From the NCBI GenBank assembly GCA_964247055.1, contig OZ176050.1:14384001-14448000 (forward strand): 64,000 nt of DNA, written 5' to 3'. The notes beneath the pieces are model-generated. The model had not been told where the DNA came from. It did no database searches and worked only from the letters and a program-made list of their open reading frames with translations. Made by a program: the position numbers and the translations under genes. This document shows, one piece after another, positions 60,836-64,000 of the stretch. The stretch comes from Paragordius varius. Taxonomy: Eukaryota; Nematomorpha. The first letter of the stretch is position 1. Each line of letters begins with the position of its first letter.

Positions 60836-62324
60836 ATCCATCAATTTTTCTGGCCATACATCTAGCCACAATTAACTGTAGATTCAAGTCCATGGTCGCA
60901 TTTGATAATCTATTTTTTGTTTAAACAATTTTTTAGAGAACCAACTTTAAGACTAAAAGAAATTCTTAATGTGTTCCAAATGAATTTATTTATGATTATA
61001 TTTATGATTAGAGTCTATCTCCTACTAGTCAAGGAGGTTTCAAATTCTATTTTTGTTATAACAGAACCATTTCATTTACATTTTTTTCATCAATAACAAA
61101 CAATGTTTATTTTTGGCTCTCAAGGTCCCTTATATCAAATGATACCACATTTATTTATTGACAAATACACATTGTATAAGTAGCCTGCCTACATCTTAAT
61201 AAACTAATAGTCTAAAATCTATGAATAAAATTTTTCCAGAAAGCGATACACACATAATATGATAGAAAAAAAAATGAATTTAAATTGATTTGGTTCAAAT
61301 TAAAATTAACTTTTTATAACACTAAAATTAATAATTAGTCTGGTAAATATATGGATGGCAAAATATAATTAAAAATTTAGCACAAAAATGGGAGTGAAAA
61401 TTCCATAAAATTAATCCTTATGATAGATGAATGGTTCCTTGTTTTGATAGGTAAATATTAATCTTACGGGTTTAATTATAAATAAAAAAAATTTATTTGA
61501 AACAAATCTCAGATGATGAATGTCCTCAATATATATGTTAGAACAGCATCTTTTGTGTTGATATATCAAAATCGAAAATGCATAGATAAAGTAAGTTCAA
61601 AAAAACAAATCAAATTTTTTTGTTTATTTATTTATCTATCACCTTTTTTACCGCTGTAAAATTTTGGAGCGTATAAATTAAAATGCTCACACATGCGTTT
61701 TAATCAAGTTATTATATTTATAATTTTCAAAATCGAAGTTAAATTAAATGGTTTTGCTTTATAGTGAGAAATTTAGCTATCATACTAAAGTATGAACAAG
61801 TATATATTGCTAGAGAGTTATTAATTATTGCTAAATAGCATATGCAGCAAAAAGAATTATTCTTGGCTAATTATAGTAAAAGGAAAAAAAAATAACTATT
61901 ACGTATTAGCAGATACTGTAAAAAAGATTGCACGCCAGTTCAAAGGCTTAATTACAAGTGGTTATATAGTCAAATCTACCCTAGTAGTAAAAATTTTGAT
62001 AAATGGTTTTGAACAGAAAATATTTCATGTTTTATTACATAATTTATATTAACCATTAAAATTTGGGGTTTTTTTTTCATTTCAATTAAACTAAACCCGT
62101 CTGGTGTACCTTTTTATGACCTTTGTTGTTTTTAATTTTTCGATGCCTTTTTATTTTTAGCAAACACATTTAAATTTTAACAATTTTTTTGGTTTTACTG
62201 TATGTTCGTTAAAAACATAAAATTTTCACACATAAAACTTACGTTGATTATGGGTCCTGCGAATAACGTGCTCTAGGAATGTGTTTTGGGGAGCCACTAA
62301 CCCCTTCCGCGAATTCGAGATCAT
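45617..62324 (-). CDS. eag: EAG-type voltage-gated potassium channel (KCNH1/KCNH5 family)
   Basis: Pore-forming alpha subunit of a plasma-membrane tetramer. Twelve exons: 62324-62243, 58633-58403, 58058-57930, 57607-57486, 56447-56052, 53814-53394, 52921-52722, 51737-51485, 49350-49154, 48811-47510, 47197-47044, 46062-45617; 3933 nt, 1310 residues. The eag/PAS domain (1-147) starts [13 protein letters not shown], then [21 protein letters not shown]1-S3 lie at ~225-315; S4 is [16 protein letters not shown]5 and the pore follow with filter TTVGFGN (~435-441; most relatives have SVGFGN). The C-linker ([15 protein letters not shown]) and cyclic-nucleotide-binding-like domain (~528-677) carry [18 protein letters not shown] long Ser/Thr/Asn-rich tail of exon 10 precedes a coiled coil ([20 protein letters not shown]), the usual EAG assembly motif. 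All donor/acceptor phases agree. Confidence 0.96.
46753..46819. repeat. longest TA dinucleotide run, EAG intron 11
   Basis: About 67 bp of perfect AT repeat, flanked on both sides by TCTAGATAT words. Confidence 0.92.
47213..47512. mobile_element. inverted-repeat element family 2 filling EAG intron 10
   Basis: The intron spans 47198-47509. A diverged family 2 copy runs from ATAGTAAAACTTAAAAT to AATTTTTACTGTA. On the minus strand the element tip TACAGTAAAAATT straddles the exon border and provides the donor ACA|GTAAAAAT. Confidence 0.68.
48850..49127. mobile_element. inverted-repeat element family 2 filling EAG intron 9
   Basis: The intron spans 48812-49153. The element runs from TGTTACAGATAAACGTAAAA to TACGTTTTGTTATAACTATT with TTTACTATA tip, leaving only about 40 and 25 nt on either side. 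Confidence 0.7.
49400..49760. mobile_element. inverted-repeat element family 1 in EAG intron 8
   Basis: Begins in a TA run just 50 bp from EAG exon 9. It has four left units and three inverse right units, and ends ACTGTAAATGGTAT. Confidence 0.85.
49779..50055. mobile_element. inverted-repeat element family 2 in EAG intron 8
   Basis: ACTAAAAATTGAAATTATAC at the left with AGAACGTAAAAA. Right arm TCCTTATATTTTTACGTTTT. It directly follows a family 1 copy. Confidence 0.8.
50340..51482 (-). repeat. tandem array of copies of the end of EAG exon 8 and its donor
   Basis: The 3' end of EAG exon 8 with the following donor and intron start recurs at about 51,320-51,375, 51,155-51,220, 50,996-51,065, 50,840-50,910 and 50,350-50,440, mostly 160-170 bp apart. 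The intact exon ends at 51,485. The copy at 51,155-51,220 keeps [18 protein letters not shown] and the donor A|GTATTT unbroken, whereas the others have lost the frame. No acceptor directly precedes the copies. Confidence 0.85.
50484..50750. mobile_element. inverted-repeat element family 1 inside the EAG exon 8 array
   Basis: From TATACCGTTTACAATTC to GAATTTGAACTGAAAT, between the two outer copies of the exon-edge array and bounded by TA runs. Confidence 0.78.
51770..52083. mobile_element. inverted-repeat element family 1 in EAG intron 7
   Basis: ACCATTTACAGTTC with four near-identical left units (TTCAAATTCACCCTTGAACAA). Right end TTTTAAATGGTAT. It lies about 33 bp from the acceptor of exon 8. 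Confidence 0.85.
53925..54107. mobile_element. inverted-repeat element family 8 in EAG intron 5
   Basis: CAGAGGCGTAGC at the left and GCTATGCCTATG at the right, imperfect inverse ends. Confidence 0.65.
54202..55222. mobile_element. GC-richer composite element in EAG intron 5
   Basis: Starts after a TA run with ACTAGCGTAAATCTCGTGCT and palindromic GC words (CTGCTACGCAG, AGTCCTTCGGACTTC). Ends in AAATATATAGATTA. Inside, a segment of about 280 bp (GGCATTTTACGGGGGG, CTATGTTCGGCGCAATC, GGGGCATTCATTAATGATTA) is present twice in direct orientation (about 54,370-54,690 and 54,820-55,190). No significant protein frame; family not identified. Confidence 0.6.
55230..55315. mobile_element. inverted-repeat element family 2, right end only
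   Basis: TTTGTCTTTGTATTTTTATA then CGTTTTTGTCCGCATAATTT and a terminal TTACTGTA. It abuts the GC-richer composite element. Confidence 0.72.
56461..56642. mobile_element. inverted-repeat element family 4 in EAG intron 4
   Basis: TACAGTATGAGTAAGTATAC to GTATAT...ACTCATACTGTA. One tip lies 14 bp from the acceptor of EAG exon 5. Confidence 0.85.
56975..57165. mobile_element. inverted-repeat element family 4 in EAG intron 4
   Basis: TACAGTATGAATTATACATT to its inverse ending CACACTGTA. Confidence 0.83.
57245..57422. mobile_element. inverted-repeat element family 5 in EAG intron 4
   Basis: TACAGTATGCATTTTTAATG to AACCATTAAAACTGTA. Lies less than 100 bp from a family 4 copy. Confidence 0.83.
57662..57912. 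mobile_element. inverted-repeat element family 2 in EAG intron 3
   Basis: ACTGTAAAAATTGAAATT left end; right arm CTTTACGTTTTTAATTTGTC. It occupies most of the intron between exons at 57607 and 57930. Confidence 0.78.
58649..58855 (+). other. unexplained open exon-like segment on the strand opposite EAG
   Basis: Inside EAG intron 1 but on the plus strand, a frame of clearly coding composition runs to TAA at 58,853. It includes [20 protein letters not shown] and [19 protein letters not shown] plausible acceptor (TTTAGTAG, ending 58,676) precedes it, and CAAG|GTAAAA at 58,820 could be a donor. I do not recognise the peptide and find no partner exon; it may be an exon of a nested gene or a processed fragment. 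Confidence 0.4.
60291..60697. mobile_element. short element with 11-bp perfect inverted ends, in EAG intron 1
   Basis: ACAGTGGCGTT at the left and AACGCCACTGT at the right, about 400 bp apart, with related inverse words (TTGCAATTTCGTAC / ATAATTGTCGAA) just inside. No coding content. Confidence 0.65.
61783..61895. mobile_element. inverted-repeat element family 4, left half
   Basis: Left arm only (TATTGCTAGAGAGTTATTAA, AAATAGCATATGCAGC), in EAG intron 1. Confidence 0.7.
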
Positions 62325-63921
62325 GATAGTTTTTGAAAATTTTTGTAATTTTTTAGGATAATATATCTACATGTTCATATTTTAAGGATGGTTATTTGTA
62401 AAACAATTGATAAAGTAGAGGCATATATCCTCACTTGGCCTCACAAAAATTTGCCAATTGAATTGCGCTAAATGCTGTTTTTTTCTATCTATTGGAGAGA
62501 ATGATTTAAGTCATAACTAATGAATTAAATGGAATTTGATGAGTTCGTTAAATCTTTCACTAAAGAGCTGGATCGAATTGGTTAGATTAATTATTTTGGT
62601 GGAGGTATGTCCAAAAAATCAAATTATTAATTGGTAAATTGATTGATATATGACAATTTTTTCGCTCCAATTATTTTGGATTGTGTTGTTTGTTTAAAAT
62701 GATGTGAGAATATGAAAATCCACAAAACCGAGAAACATAAAAAATATTTCATTTCACCATTTTGAAATGTCAAAAATTGGTTGACAAAAATGTGTATAAA
62801 TTAATAGCCTTTTAGCTAATTTTTTTTGGCTCTAGCAAAGTGTTGATCGTTTTATGATGAATTTATTATTATTTTGACAATAAGGAGACAAATATTTTTA
62901 TTACAACTACTTACTATTGTCCTCTCGTTTTCACCTGTATTATAGTTGAACGAAATATAAATGTATTCAATAATAGCTATCTATTAGTATGATAACATGT
63001 AGAAATTTAATTTACAAGAATAAAAACAAGTAGCCTTTTAAAAAAATACAAATAGCATATATAATATATATATATATATATTTCTAGTAAGGTAGTAAGC
63101 AGAAATGTATATACAAGCAGCGAGCTAAATGTTTTAATACATTGTTTTCATTTTCAATTTAAAAGATACGTTTGCTTATTTTTTCAACCATCTATTTATA
63201 AGTATATGTTTGGTCTCTTTATATTCGCATAATTTCGACTTTAGTATGTAATTTTTCATAAATGAATTATTTCAAAAACTTTGACAAAGGCAATATTTAG
63301 CGGTTAAATTTTTTTAGAATTCATATTATCTAACGCTTTAGGATAATAATAAATTCTTGTCTATCAAGCTAAAAAATTTTCCCTTATAAATTATTTATAA
63401 TTTTTGAAAATCTCCTGTGATCAGAGTTTTTTAACTTTAGGCAAACAATTTGATTGTCAAGTTTATCATTTTTAAAACAATTTTTTGTTTACAATTTTCA
63501 AGTATTTTTTTGATAGGACAATAAAATATAAGCGTTTTGAGGCTTGGTCAATATCTTAAAAATTGAGATAAATTGTCATTTAAACCAAAAATAATTTATT
63601 TTTATGAACTTTTATTTTCAAAATATATTATGTCCATTCATAGTACATTCATATTAATTGGCAATATTTGGTACATCTTGTAGGAAAAATTGGTAAAAAT
63701 TATTTAATATATAAAAAAAACAAATTTTTAGCAATTAATATAGTTTTTGATATCATTGTTTATTTTTTATAAAAAAATATATTTTAAGCTTATCAAACAT
63801 ACGATTCGCATATGTTAATGCATTCATTGACTGTCAGACAATTTTATAATTTTAATCAATAACCTTCCGTCCCTTACTTTATAAATTTTCAGATTATACC
63901 AAGCAATAATTCTTTTAAAAG

Positions 63922-63968
<47 letters not shown>

Positions 63969-64000
63969 TTATTTAGCCTATAATAATAGGCTAAATTCAA
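62325..64000. other. upstream flank of EAG
   Basis: AT-rich sequence upstream of the EAG start codon. It presumably holds the leader, any non-coding first exon and the promoter, but I see no diagnostic core-promoter motif. TA runs lie at 63,063-63,081 and 63,922-63,962. Confidence 0.4.
63922..63962. repeat. TA dinucleotide run
   Basis: Perfect (TA)n of about 40 bp near the window end. Confidence 0.9.

Noticed and set aside
60427-62052. Several 60-75-codon open frames in EAG intron 1
   Set aside because: AT-driven F/I/L/K/N-rich frames with no motif; one overlaps a family 4 half-element.

Overview
The window is metazoan nuclear DNA, very rich in A+T (well over 70% by eye), with spliced genes whose exons stand out as islands of coding sequence in AT-rich introns. 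I assembled five protein-coding genes by joining exons whose GT/AG borders and reading phases all agree, plus one nuclear tRNA gene. The gene set (EAG potassium channel, MTMR9, PPP4R2, TGF-beta-receptor-type ectodomains) points to an animal. Introns of 25-34 nt near gene starts and of hundreds to thousands of nt further 3' are a pattern known from parasitic flatworms, and very short introns are also known from dicyemids. The lineage call is tentative.

Layout. 1-14,127: no gene recognised; AT-rich DNA with many short inverted-repeat elements. 14,128-15,762 (-): PPP4R2-like regulatory subunit of protein phosphatase 4. 15,779-29,828 (+): MTMR9-like myotubularin pseudophosphatase, head to head with PPP4R2 with only 16 bp between the start codons. 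Its introns hold a Ty3/Gypsy-type fossil, many MITE-like copies and an antisense tRNA-Ile(AAU). 30,481-35,129 (-) and 36,270-41,367 (-): two tandem paralogues, each 275 codons in six exons of identical phase. Each encodes a secreted protein with a ten-cysteine activin/BMP-receptor-like ectodomain, but no membrane or kinase segment appears in the reconstructed product. 41,368-45,616: repeats and a decayed mariner-like relic. 45,617-62,324 (-): a full EAG (KCNH1/5-type) voltage-gated potassium channel in 12 coding exons, 1310 codons. 62,325-64,000: its upstream flank.

The genes do not form one pathway. MTMR9 (phosphoinositide phosphatase partner), PPP4R2 (PP4 targeting) and EAG (neuronal or muscle K+ current) are conserved housekeeping or excitability genes. 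The two secreted paralogues are the most novel coding content: soluble TGF-beta-receptor-like modules fused to a beta-rich middle region and a CxxC...CxxC tail that I do not recognise.

Non-coding DNA is dominated by about ten families of short inverted-repeat elements. Several share the tip TACAGTA (Tc1/mariner style), and others share ATACCATT and carry tandem ~20-bp units inside their ends. At three places exon edges have been tandemly duplicated, leaving arrays of partial exon copies. Two EAG introns consist almost wholly of one element family.
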